IMG/VR virus record: IMGVR_UViG_3300048586_000440
Coordinates: 1-34,199 of that record
DNA: 34,199 nucleotides
Origin: a virus
Reading direction: 5' to 3' (one strand)
A program made the position numbers and the translations under genes. Positions 1 through 6,300 of the stretch are shown here, piece after piece (within the stretch, counting starts at the first letter, position 1; each line of letters opens with the position of its first letter). The notes under the pieces are model-generated. The model ran no database searches. It was not told the DNA's origin and saw only the letters and a list, made by a program, of their open reading frames with translations.

Positions 1-442
1 CGCTGTAGCCCACGACTCCTCGACCGGGCGGGCTGTTCAGGCTGACGGGCTCGCTCGGTCGAGGTCCACAGAGGTCCCCAGAGCCACCAGATCGCGTCGG
101 TGCTCTACCTGCCATCGCTCAAGATCCGCGCGACGAGGGACCTCCGAGCGCGACCGTAGCCATGCTCCGCGTGTACGTGTGGCTACTACCGGAACCACAG
201 CCACTGACCTCAGCTCGCCACATGCATGGCCAAGGAGCAGTGCCTGAACATCTGACCTCAACCAGCGTGCAGATCGCCTGGTTCGTCGAGGGCCTTGCCA
301 TCGTCCACGCCAAGGTTCCGAGCTCGGACCTTCTCGCCACAGGCGTTCCGCAACGCGGTACGCAACCACATGCACGAGTTCGAGTGTGGCAACTGGCTCC
401 GAGCTGCGCCGCTGCTGATCGCCTCGCGCCATGGTGAGACGC
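1..442. other. gene-poor left flank, part 1
   Basis: No convincing gene is visible in this stretch. Short open frames exist on both strands, but none has a clear ribosome binding site, a recognisable domain or an operon partner. Around 300-430 one plus-strand frame looks protein-like for about 35 codons and then loses its reading, so this may be a decayed gene. It lies outside the left attachment repeat and is therefore either chromosome or the remnant of an older element. Confidence 0.4.
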
Positions 443-601
443 ATGGCCAACACCTTCACTGCGGGCTGGGGTCTCACGGGGAAGCTCGATCAGATCCCTG
501 ACCGCGACGTGACCGACGAGCACGTGAGCCGACTGCGCTCGGCTGTCGAGACGCAGCCCGACGCTGAGGATCTTCTCGACGCGCTGGGCCTCACTGGCTG
601 A
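443..601 (+). CDS. small hypothetical protein (52 aa)
   Basis: A 52-residue acidic protein of unknown function. The ATG at 443 is preceded by a GGTGAG-like ribosome site; an in-frame ATG at 431 would add four residues. The C-terminal half is rich in Asp, Glu and Leu and probably helical. The gene ends exactly where the minus-strand gene at 602-775 ends, so the two are convergent and abutting. It lies outside the prophage repeat. No family is recognised, and it could be the surviving end of a decayed element. Confidence 0.4.
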   Translation: MANTFTAGWGLTGKLDQIPDRDVTDEHVSRLRSAVETQPDAEDLLDALGLTG

Positions 602-775
602 TCAGCCGCCGCGCCCAGGCTGCTCAGCCTCGATGCGGGCGATGTCACGCTGCAGGTCAGCGTGGACCACGGCGATGCGGTGGCTCCAGTAGCCGGTGAT
701 GAACCGCACGAGGACGAACGCCCAAGCGGCTGACGCCCCGTGCTGGTTGATGAAGTCGGTGATCGACTCGACCAT
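602..775 (-). CDS. small membrane-type hypothetical protein (57 aa)
   Basis: The ATG at 775 has a GGAG ribosome site eight bases upstream, which is why it is chosen over the longer open frame reaching 907. Residues about 12-32 are hydrophobic and aromatic and could form one membrane segment. A charged helical tail follows. Small proteins of this layout are frequent in phage lysis or tail-end regions, which fits the idea that the flank is an old phage remnant, but no specific family is recognised. Confidence 0.45.
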   Translation of the reverse strand: MVESITDFINQHGASAAWAFVLVRFITGYWSHRIAVVHADLQRDIARIEAEQPGRGG

Positions 776-1222
776 CTGACTGCTCCGAGCGACGGCGAAC
801 AAGCCCCTGACCCGAGCAGAGGTTCGCCGTCCAGTCGTCGGCAGTGGGGTCGAGCCGCAGCCCACGTGCTCGGGCACCTGGATGGTCGCTGCGTCGTGCA
901 CCTCCAAGGGTAGAGGACGGCACCGACTACTACCAGTTCGACGACACGCCTCGCGGTGGCATCATGGACGCTGTCTCCGCCCGGTGCAGTCGGGCGAGGG
1001 ACTGAGGCCGGTTCCCGTTGCTGCGGGGCCGGCCTCGCTTGTTCCGCGACGAGGTCACCAAGAACATCCTCCGGCGGGCGTCGAACTCGACCTCGGGGTC
1101 GCGCAGCGTGGACTTCTAGGTCTGGTGCTTCGTAGGTAGCTTCGTCGCATGCTCAACTTGGGTCACCTACTTGGGTCAAGGACTGGCTGCGCAAGATCAA
1201 CATGTCTCTGACCTTGCGCGTT
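776..1222. other. gene-poor left flank, part 2
   Basis: About 450 bases with no intact gene. Short stretches in different plus-strand frames look like protein ends, for example near 905-1000 and a frame ending at about 1120, but they are interrupted. I read this as decayed coding sequence rather than a regulatory region. It directly abuts the left attachment repeat. Confidence 0.35.
1156..1178. repeat. tandem 10-bp repeat ACTTGGGTCA
   Basis: ACTTGGGTCA occurs at 1156-1165 and again at 1169-1178, a 13-bp period, about 45 bp outside the left attachment repeat. Spacing and position resemble paired integrase arm-type or regulator sites. It differs from the TGTGGCAC pairs of the integrase in this window, so if functional it would belong to another element. 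Confidence 0.35.
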
Positions 1223-1276
1223 GGTGGGCCGCCTGGGGATCGAACCCAGAACCCGCGGATTAAAAGAGCGTGCCAG
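1223..1276 (-). repeat. left attachment repeat with 3' part of tRNA-Lys(UUU)
   Basis: This 54-bp block is identical to 33835-33888. Read on the minus strand it gives the anticodon loop CTTTTAA, the 3' anticodon stem, a variable loop, a perfect 5-bp T stem with TTCGATC loop, the acceptor strand GCGGCCC and discriminator A. Only this left copy is followed by an encoded CCA, which fits the displaced original tRNA end. No 5' half of the tRNA is present. It marks the left boundary of the prophage. Confidence 0.9.
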
Positions 1277-1277
1277 C

Positions 1278-1297
1278 CTGCTAGCGTCTCCTAGCAG
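1278..1297. repeat. inverted repeat beside the attachment core
   Basis: CTGCTAG and CTAGCAG form perfect 7-bp arms around the spacer CGTCTC, two bases inside the left attachment repeat. A 15-bp block from it (1281-1295) recurs at 33893-33907 beside the right repeat, so it is conserved in both elements. It is a likely core-proximal site for integrase, or a weak hairpin after the integrase gene. Confidence 0.5.
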
Positions 1298-1370
1298 CGG
1301 CCAGCGTCGAGGCCCGAGACCCCTTGCATAACAACTACTTTCGGCTGTCCATGCCTAGAATGCGCTGGCC

Positions 1371-2516
1371 TCAGATAGCGCCACGCTGTGGCACGGATGT
1401 GGCACGCCCGACTGGGTCGGGCAGCGCCGCGAGCACCCGCTCGCTCGGCGTCTCAGCCAGGTGCGCGTACCGCTGAGTCGTCAGCGGCGACACGTGCCCG
1501 AGCAGCCGACCGACCTCCGCGAGCGACACCCCGCCCTGGATCTGCCACGACGCGTAGGTGTGGCGAGCGTCGTGCACCCGGGCGTGGCCGATGCCGGCGG
1601 CCTTCACCGCCGCCGCCCACGCCTTGCGGAACGCCGACCCGTCCATCACCTGACCACCCGGGGAGGACAGCACCAGTCCCGAGCGGCACCGCCCGGTCGC
1701 GTGCTCGTGCGGGCAGGTCAGCGCCTTCGGCGACTTCGCGATCTCGGTGAGCAACCAGTCGGGGACCGGCACGTGCCGGATGCGCCGGCCCTTCGGGTAC
1801 CCCTTCATCGCGTGCGCCTCCGGCACCCACGTCTCGGCGACGAGCAGCGTGCGCCGCACGGGGTCGACGCGCCACATGTGCAGGCCCGCGGCCTCACCCC
1901 AGCGCAGGCCCGTGCCGAGCAGAAGGAGGCCGGCGCGCCGATCCTCGCCGTCGAGCTGCTCGAGCACGGCCTGTGCTTCCTCGTGCGTGAGGTAGCGCTC
2001 GGCGCCCTGCGAGGCCGTCGAGAGGCGCAGTCGAGCCGCTGGGTTCGCCGGCAGGATCTCCGCGTCGACCGCGGCGGACAGGGACGCCGAGAACAGCGTC
2101 ACGATGCGCTGCACCGTCGAGGGCCCGGGCGGCGTGCGCACCGCGCCGTCGTCGTCGACCTGGGGGAGTCGCAGCTCCGCAGCCCACGCGCGCACGTCCT
2201 GCCGGGTGATCTCCGCGAGTGGCACGGCGTCCCACTTCGGGATCAGGTAGCGATCGCGGCGCCCCGTGTCCGTGCGGATCGTCGAGGCCTCCACGGCCCG
2301 CGTGGGCCACCACTGCGCGCACCACTGCCCCCACGTCTGGCGCGACGCGTTGGGGTCTCGGTAGCCGGCCCTGCGCGACTTCGCCTCCTCCTCGGCCGCC
2401 AGGCGCAGCGCCTCGGCCTTGTGGGCGTAGGTCTTCCCAAGGGTGCGCTCCTGGCCCTTCGCGTCGCGGTAGCGCCCCTGGTAGCGGCCGGAGGCGAGCT
2501 TGCGGGCGGATGCCAT
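1371..2516 (-). CDS. int: tyrosine site-specific integrase
   Basis: A 381-residue phage integrase that recombines the element's attP with the 3' end of tRNA-Lys. Residues about 8-46 look like an AP2-like arm-binding domain, about 60-165 a SAM-like core-binding domain, and 175-360 the catalytic domain. Catalytic residues visible are Arg205 (LRWGE), His315 and Arg318 (HDARH), His341 (LLGH) and nucleophile Tyr350 (RYAHL). The gene is last in a repressor-protease-integrase operon, three bases after the protease stop, and ends about 95 bp from the attachment core. Its last codons contain the paired TGTGGCAC sites. It is nearly identical at its C-terminus to the second integrase at the right edge. 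Confidence 0.95.
   Translation of the reverse strand: MASARKLASGRYQGRYRDAKGQERTLGKTYAHKAEALRLAAEEEAKSRRAGYRDPNASRQTWGQWCAQWWPTRAVEASTIRTDTGRRDRYLIPKWDAVPLAEITRQDVRAWAAELRLPQVDDDGAVRTPPGPSTVQRIVTLFSASLSAAVDAEILPANPAARLRLSTASQGAERYLTHEEAQAVLEQLDGEDRRAGLLLLGTGLRWGEAAGLHMWRVDPVRRTLLVAETWVPEAHAMKGYPKGRRIRHVPVPDWLLTEIAKSPKALTCPHEHATGRCRSGLVLSSPGGQVMDGSAFRKAWAAAVKAAGIGHARVHDARHTYASWQIQGGVSLAEVGRLLGHVSPLTTQRYAHLAETPSERVLAALPDPVGRATSVPQRGAI
1387..1405. repeat. paired TGTGGCAC sites, left arm
   Basis: TGTGGCAC occurs at 1387-1394 and 1398-1405, an 11-bp period, within the last codons of int. The same 8-mer with the same period occurs at 33777-33795 and 33999-34017, always within about 170 bp of an attachment core. 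I infer arm-type binding sites for the integrase. Confidence 0.55.
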
Positions 2517-2519
2517 GGC

Positions 2520-2924
2520 TCAGGCCACGAAGCCGCAGACGAAGCGGTGGTGCTCGCCGGCCTCGAGGTAGACGCGGAGGATCCGCGGTGTGACGTCGAG
2601 CTCGCGGGCGAGGACGGACAGGTTGTCGGCGACGCCAGCCGCGATGGACGAGATGGGGCGCCCAATGAGGCGACGCGCGGCGACGAGGTCGGCGTTGCGC
2701 TCGATCTTCGCGTCGAGACGCGCATCGCCTGTCAGGTAGTCCTGCTGCTCCCAGTGGACGATCTCGTGAGCGAGCACGCACCGCTCTCGCACCCGGCCCA
2801 GGTCGGGCCGGATGACGACGACGCCGTGATCGAAGCGGTACTCCCCGCACCGATCGTCGGGCAGGTTGTCGTCGTAGATCACGGTGATGTTCAGCCGGTC
2901 GGCATGCTCGTGCGGGTCGTACAC
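2520..2924 (-). CDS. ImmA/IrrE-family metalloprotease
   Basis: A 134-residue zinc metallopeptidase of the ImmA/IrrE type. The zinc motif is HEIVH at residues 53-57, with Glu75 in an ERNADLVAA helix as the probable third ligand. In ICEBs1, ImmA cleaves the neighbouring repressor ImmR to induce the element, and the adjacent repressor gene suggests the same role here. The GTG at 2924 is chosen because it follows a run of six G's at ribosome-site distance and lies 16 bases after the repressor stop. A longer open frame continues upstream but overlaps the repressor gene. Confidence 0.88.
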   Translation of the reverse strand: MYDPHEHADRLNITVIYDDNLPDDRCGEYRFDHGVVVIRPDLGRVRERCVLAHEIVHWEQQDYLTGDARLDAKIERNADLVAARRLIGRPISSIAAGVADNLSVLARELDVTPRILRVYLEAGEHHRFVCGFVA

Positions 2925-2940
2925 CAGGTCCCCCCAGGTC

Positions 2941-3309
2941 TCAGGTGGTGAAGTCGTCCTCGGTTGCGGTAGGCGGGATCCCGTCGTCGCTCGGGTAGGC
3001 CGCGGCGGGGTGGGCAGTGCTGGGCGATGCGAGTCGACCACGCCGGTCCGACAGTTCATCGCCTCCGCGCATCTCCTGCTCGGCAGCGCTGACGATCGCG
3101 AACATCGTCGTGCCGAGCAGCTGCGCGGCCGCCGCCAGGTCATCCACGTCGAACGGATGGTCCGGCTCCGCCATGAGACGCCGTGACACGTAGGACTGCG
3201 AACGCGTCATGGCGTCGGCGAGCTCGTTCTGCGAGACACGCTTCTTGGCCATCCGGCCACGGATCTCAGCCGCGATCGCGATGGTCAGAGCGCTTGGTCT
3301 AGTCGCCAT
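2941..3309 (-). CDS. XRE-family prophage repressor
   Basis: A 122-residue regulator with a helix-turn-helix at about residues 26-46 and a low-complexity Ser/Pro/Asp tail from about 85. It is the probable lysogeny repressor, being first in the minus-strand operon and divergent from the Cro-like gene at 3394. The first 73 residues align with that Cro-like protein, including a shared HPFDV motif after the HTH. The ATG at 3309 has no ribosome site but lies six bases after a TACCGT box, suggesting a leaderless message. The flexible tail could be the target of the ImmA-type protease downstream, which is inference. Confidence 0.85.
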   Translation of the reverse strand: MATRPSALTIAIAAEIRGRMAKKRVSQNELADAMTRSQSYVSRRLMAEPDHPFDVDDLAAAAQLLGTTMFAIVSAAEQEMRGGDELSDRRGRLASPSTAHPAAAYPSDDGIPPTATEDDFTT

Positions 3310-3315
3310 GGAGGG

Positions 3316-3321
3316 ACGGTA
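3316..3321 (-). promoter_or_regulatory. -10 box of leaderless repressor promoter
   Basis: On the minus strand TACCGT, fitting the actinobacterial TANNNT consensus, ends six bases before the repressor ATG, so transcription would begin at or next to the start codon. No good -35 box is visible. The same TACCGT-to-ATG arrangement occurs before the DUF3263 gene at 33154. Confidence 0.5.
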
Positions 3322-3356
3322 CCGCCCACCGGGTAAGAAACACCAGAGCCGGGTGG

Positions 3357-3386
3357 TTGACACGTTCATGCGGTAGCGGGTAGACA
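3357..3386 (+). promoter_or_regulatory. early rightward promoter
   Basis: TTGACA at 3357-3362 and TAGACA at 3381-3386 with an 18-bp spacer form a near-consensus promoter. The expected start point falls at about 3393-3394, the ATG of the Cro-like gene, so the message should be leaderless. The promoter lies in the 84-bp gap between repressor and Cro-like gene, where operator sites are expected, but I could not define a clean dyad. Confidence 0.75.
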
Positions 3387-3393
3387 ATGCTGC

Positions 3394-3618
3394 ATGGCAT
3401 CCTCCATCGCTGAGCGAGTGGCAGCTGAGGTCCGAGCAGAGATGGCGAGACAGCGCCGCACTCAGGCGGAACTGGCCGCCGCGGTGGGCCTGAGTCCTCA
3501 GTCGATCGGCCGCCGGCTGAGCGGAGAGCACCCCTTCGACGTGGAAGAGCTCGAGCGCGCAGCCGCGTGGCTGGACGTCTCGGTGAGTTCACTCCTTCCC
3601 GGCCGGGAGGTGGCATGA
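3394..3618 (+). CDS. Cro-like XRE regulator
   Basis: A 74-residue single-domain helix-turn-helix protein, the first gene rightward of the switch. It resembles the N-terminal 73 residues of the divergent repressor but lacks its tail, the layout expected of a Cro antagonist competing for shared operators. The ATG at 3394 coincides with the predicted transcription start. The stop overlaps the excisionase start by four bases, so the two are coupled. Confidence 0.82.
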   Translation: MASSIAERVAAEVRAEMARQRRTQAELAAAVGLSPQSIGRRLSGEHPFDVEELERAAAWLDVSVSSLLPGREVA

Positions 3619-3815
3619 GCCCCGCCTACCTCACCGTGGCGGAGGCCTGCGACTACGCGCGCCGTCACCCCACGACGCTCTGGCGCGCCCTCGAGTCCGG
3701 GCAGTTGCACGGCTCCCAGCGCAAGGCCCGCGGGAAGTGGGCGATCCGCCCCGAGTGCCTCGACGCATGGCTCGCCGGCCAGGACTGCGGGCACGCGGAG
3801 AGGCGGTCGGCGTGA
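3615..3815 (+). CDS. xis: excisionase-type HTH protein
   Basis: A 66-residue protein with a MerR/HTH_17-like winged helix: a TVAEACDYAR helix, then a turn with TLWRALESG and a basic wing. Such proteins act as recombination directionality factors or small regulators. Its place right after Cro and divergent from int supports an excisionase role. The ATG at 3615 overlaps the Cro stop in an ATGA junction, and the gene ends in a GTGA junction with the GIY-YIG gene. Confidence 0.7.
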   Translation: MSPAYLTVAEACDYARRHPTTLWRALESGQLHGSQRKARGKWAIRPECLDAWLAGQDCGHAERRSA

Positions 3816-4120
3816 GCGGCCACCGCCGGGAGTTCCACTTCCGCCACCTCAACGACCGACCGCACGCCGTCTACATCGTGTGGTCGGGCGACAACGGCGA
3901 CGTGCCGCTCTATGTCGGCATGACCTCGGACTGGCTGTCTCGCACTCGTCATCACGAGAGGCGTTACGGCGACGCCGTGACTCACATCGACGTGTGGCAC
4001 GCGGCCGGCTCACGCACCGAAGCCGAGGAGCTCGAGCGCGACACGATCCATGCCCTCGCGCCGCGGGACAACTACGTGCACACCGAGCGCGACGAGTTCC
4101 GCAGCAGACGCGCCTCCTGA
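3812..4120 (+). CDS. GIY-YIG nuclease-like protein
   Basis: A 102-residue protein made almost entirely of one GIY-YIG domain. Residues 20-24 (VYIVW) stand for GIY and 34-36 (YVG) for YIG. An Arg-rich helix follows (about 44-51), then a Glu-rich helix (about 70-78) with the expected metal-binding Glu, and Asn87 near the end. There is no added DNA-recognition domain. The GTG at 3812 overlaps the excisionase stop by four bases. A nuclease here is unusual; it could act in DNA processing, host takeover or self-mobility. Two hairpins follow it. Confidence 0.7.
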   Translation: MSGHRREFHFRHLNDRPHAVYIVWSGDNGDVPLYVGMTSDWLSRTRHHERRYGDAVTHIDVWHAAGSRTEAEELERDTIHALAPRDNYVHTERDEFRSRRAS

Positions 4121-4123
4121 TCT

Positions 4124-4165
4124 CCGGCCGGGGTCGCTGCATCCCCCGTCAGTGACCCCGGCCGG
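4124..4165 (+). terminator. hairpin 1 after the switch operon
   Basis: CCGGCCGGGGTC (4124-4135) and GACCCCGGCCGG (4154-4165) are perfect 12-bp arms around an 18-base loop. No T-run follows, so this is a strong RNA structure that may terminate, attenuate or protect the transcript. Confidence 0.6.
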
Positions 4166-4181
4166 TCCCCCGAACAGCCGG

Positions 4182-4215
4182 AAGCCCGGCCGCCTCTCAC
4201 AGCAAGACCGGGCTT
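4182..4215 (+). terminator. hairpin 2 after the switch operon
   Basis: AAGCCCGG (4182-4189) and CCGGGCTT (4208-4215) form a perfect 8-bp stem, again with an 18-base loop and without a clear T-run. Together with hairpin 1 it separates the switch genes from the early operon, whose first gene has a clean AAGGAG ribosome site at about 4228-4233. Confidence 0.55.
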
Positions 4216-4240
4216 CACGACAACGACAAGGAGTCTAGCC

Positions 4241-4489
4241 ATGACCACTTCCCGAGCCAGTCTCGACGACTTCACGCCGGTTCCGTGGCGTGACAGCGAC
4301 GCACTGTCCGCACGCATCGACCACGAGGCGCACCTGACGGCGACGTGGCTCGTCGACGACAACCCCACCGCCCTCGAGTGGGCGATGAAGCACGCGAAGC
4401 AGCACGCCGTCGTCTGGGCGCAGCGGATCCAGCAGTGCGAGGACTACACCCGCGCGATGGACGCCTGGCGCGCAGAGGTGTCCGCGTGA
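4241..4489 (+). CDS. hypothetical early protein (82 aa)
   Basis: First gene of the long early operon, with an AAGGAG ribosome site eight bases before the ATG. The 82-residue product is mostly helical, with Trp and His residues in the second half and no recognised domain. The stop overlaps the next GTG by four bases. Small leading early-operon proteins of phages often act on host functions, but nothing in the sequence shows this directly. Confidence 0.7.
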   Translation: MTTSRASLDDFTPVPWRDSDALSARIDHEAHLTATWLVDDNPTALEWAMKHAKQHAVVWAQRIQQCEDYTRAMDAWRAEVSA

Positions 4490-4734
4490 ACCGCCTCGGC
4501 CCGGAGTGGCTGTTCATCGCGGCCGGCCTGCTCTGGGCCGTCGCCGCCGGCGCCGTGCACCCTGCCCTCGGCCTGGTGTCGCTGCTCGTCGTCGTGCTCG
4601 GCGGCCGTGTCCTCGTCGTGGACCGCCGCCGTCAGGAGCGGTACGCCGCGAGCAACGCGCGCCGCCAGGTGTGGGCGCGGCGTGAGCGCGACGCCGAGAT
4701 GCGCCAGCAGCTGCGGACGGGGCGATGGTCATGA
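4486..4734 (+). CDS. small membrane protein (82 aa)
   Basis: Two adjacent hydrophobic segments at about residues 5-20 and 22-40 are followed by a basic, Arg-rich helical tail. This predicts a membrane hairpin with a cytoplasmic charged tail. No family is recognised. The GTG at 4486 overlaps the previous stop in a GTGA junction, and the gene ends in an ATGA junction with the HNH gene. Confidence 0.7.
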   Translation: MNRLGPEWLFIAAGLLWAVAAGAVHPALGLVSLLVVVLGGRVLVVDRRRQERYAASNARRQVWARRERDAEMRQQLRTGRWS

Positions 4735-5246
4735 GCCGCCGGCGGAACACCGACCCCCTCCGAAGCGCCACCTTCCTCAAGGTCCTCGACCTCACCGTCG
4801 CCGAGCGCTTCTGGATCAAGGTCGGCGGGGAACGCGACACCGAGTCCGTTGAGGACTGCTGGACGTGGCACGGCTCGATCAACCCCGACGGCTACGGCGT
4901 GTTCGCGTTCGACGGCACATCGCGGCCGGCCCACCGGTTTGCATACGAGGCACTGGTCGAGTCGCTCCCCGGCGACCTCCACCTCGACCACCTCTGCCGC
5001 AACACCCGCTGCGTGAACCCGTGGCACCTCGACCCGGTCACGTCCCGCGTCAACACCCAGCGGAGCAGCCGCTGCGCCCCTCGCACCCACTGCCCGCACG
5101 GACACGCCCTCAGCGACGAGAACGTCTACGTCGACCGTCGTGGGACCAGGAACTGCCGCACCTGCAAGCGCCTCTCCGACGAGGCGCGTCGCCCCGGAGT
5201 GAACGCGGCCCGTCGCGCCGCCCGAGCCATCCGGAGGGCCGCATGA
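4731..5246 (+). CDS. HNH endonuclease
   Basis: A 171-residue HNH nuclease of the phage HNH_3-like type. The N-terminal half (about 25-80) has the aromatic WxWHG..N.DGYG pattern common before this domain. The metal core runs from Asp86-His87 through Cys89, Cys94 and Asn96 to His99. A second possible zinc site uses Cys121 with Cys142 and Cys145. Its position in the early operon suggests a homing or host-DNA nuclease rather than a packaging HNH. The ATG at 4731 overlaps the previous stop; another ATG six bases upstream is possible. Confidence 0.85.
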   Translation: MSRRRNTDPLRSATFLKVLDLTVAERFWIKVGGERDTESVEDCWTWHGSINPDGYGVFAFDGTSRPAHRFAYEALVESLPGDLHLDHLCRNTRCVNPWHLDPVTSRVNTQRSSRCAPRTHCPHGHALSDENVYVDRRGTRNCRTCKRLSDEARRPGVNAARRAARAIRRAA

Positions 5247-5515
5247 CCTCCCTCGCCAGCGTCCACACCGCTGCCGCGCTCGTCGTGCGCGCCCTCGGCG
5301 ACGCCGGCGTCTCCGGCGACGTCCGCCTCGAGATCGACTCCCTCGACGGGATCAAGGTCTACCCCGCGCGCGGCGCGACCACGGTCTCGTGGGCGATCGC
5401 CGTCGGAGCGGTCGCCGAGGTGACCAGCGGGAGCGGGTCGACGCTGTTCTGCACCGGCCACATCGACGACGTGCCCGTGACCGCGTCGTGGTGGGCGATC
5501 GAGGTGGCGTCATGA
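5243..5515 (+). CDS. hypothetical early protein (90 aa)
   Basis: A 90-residue acidic protein with a helix of about 25 residues and then beta-type sequence rich in Val, Thr and Gly. No domain is recognised. It sits between HNH and exonuclease genes with four-base overlaps at both ends, so it is probably translated with the recombination genes. Confidence 0.65.
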   Translation: MTSLASVHTAAALVVRALGDAGVSGDVRLEIDSLDGIKVYPARGATTVSWAIAVGAVAEVTSGSGSTLFCTGHIDDVPVTASWWAIEVAS

Positions 5516-6300
5516 CCGCCTTCACCGCACCCATCAGCCGCAAGGAGGGCCGCTCCTACGGGCGCGCCACCCACTGGTACGTCGACGCCAACGGCCTGAA
5601 GGTCCCGGGCGTCACGACGCTTATCGGCAACGGCCTCCCCAAGCCCGCGCTCGTCGGCTGGGGCATCAAGTCCGTGGCGGAGTACGCGGTCAACCACTGG
5701 GACGTGCTCGCCGAGGAGAACGTCGCCGACCGGCTCAAGACGCTCAAGGGCTCGCCCTACGCCGACCGCGACGCCGCCGCCAACCGCGGCACCGCCGTCC
5801 ACGCGCTCGCCGAGCAATTGGTGCAGGGCGTCGAGGTCGAGGTCCCTGACGAGCTCGCGGGCCACGTTGAGTCCTACGTCCGGTTCCTCGACGACTGGCG
5901 CATCGAGCCCGTGCTCGTCGAGCGCACCGTCGTCAACTACACCGTCGGCTACGCGGGCACCCTCGACCTGATCTGCGAGGTGCCCGGCATCGGCCAGGTT
6001 CTCGCCGATGTGAAGACCAACCGGTCGGGCGTATACGGCGACACCGCGTTCCAGCTCGCGGCCTACCGCTACGCCGAGTTCTTCATCGCAGACGACGGCA
6101 CCGAGCAGCCGATGCCCGAGGTAGCCGGCTGCTACGTCATCCACGTCCGCGCCGACGGCTACGACTTCGTGCCGATCGAGGCCGGCCCTGTGCAGTTCAC
6201 GGAGTTCAGGCACATCGCACGTGTCGCGCGTGCCGCTGAGGCCGCGCGCGGCTACGTCGGCGACGCGCTCACCCCGCCCCGACTTGAGGAGTCCGCATGA
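5512..6300 (+). CDS. PD-(D/E)XK exonuclease (RecB/Cas4-like)
   Basis: A 262-residue nuclease. Visible motifs are His97 in RGTAVH, Glu137, Asp152 in GTLDL, Asp167 and Lys169 in ADVKT, and the trailing Gln181...Tyr185 motif. This is the arrangement of RecB/Cas4-type PD-(D/E)XK enzymes, used by many phages to resect DNA ends. The annealing protein gene follows with a four-base overlap, so the two probably act as an exonuclease-annealase pair in replication and end repair. No iron-sulfur Cys cluster of the Cas4 type is seen. Confidence 0.88.
   Translation: MTAFTAPISRKEGRSYGRATHWYVDANGLKVPGVTTLIGNGLPKPALVGWGIKSVAEYAVNHWDVLAEENVADRLKTLKGSPYADRDAAANRGTAVHALAEQLVQGVEVEVPDELAGHVESYVRFLDDWRIEPVLVERTVVNYTVGYAGTLDLICEVPGIGQVLADVKTNRSGVYGDTAFQLAAYRYAEFFIADDGTEQPMPEVAGCYVIHVRADGYDFVPIEAGPVQFTEFRHIARVARAAEAARGYVGDALTPPRLEESA

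Noticed and set aside
1223-1276. Complete tRNA gene
   Set aside because: Only the part from the anticodon loop to the acceptor end is present; the 5' sequence does not pair as a tRNA.
1461-2951. 496-codon plus-strand frame opposite integrase and protease
   Set aside because: It is antisense to genes with intact catalytic motifs and has no domain or ribosome site.
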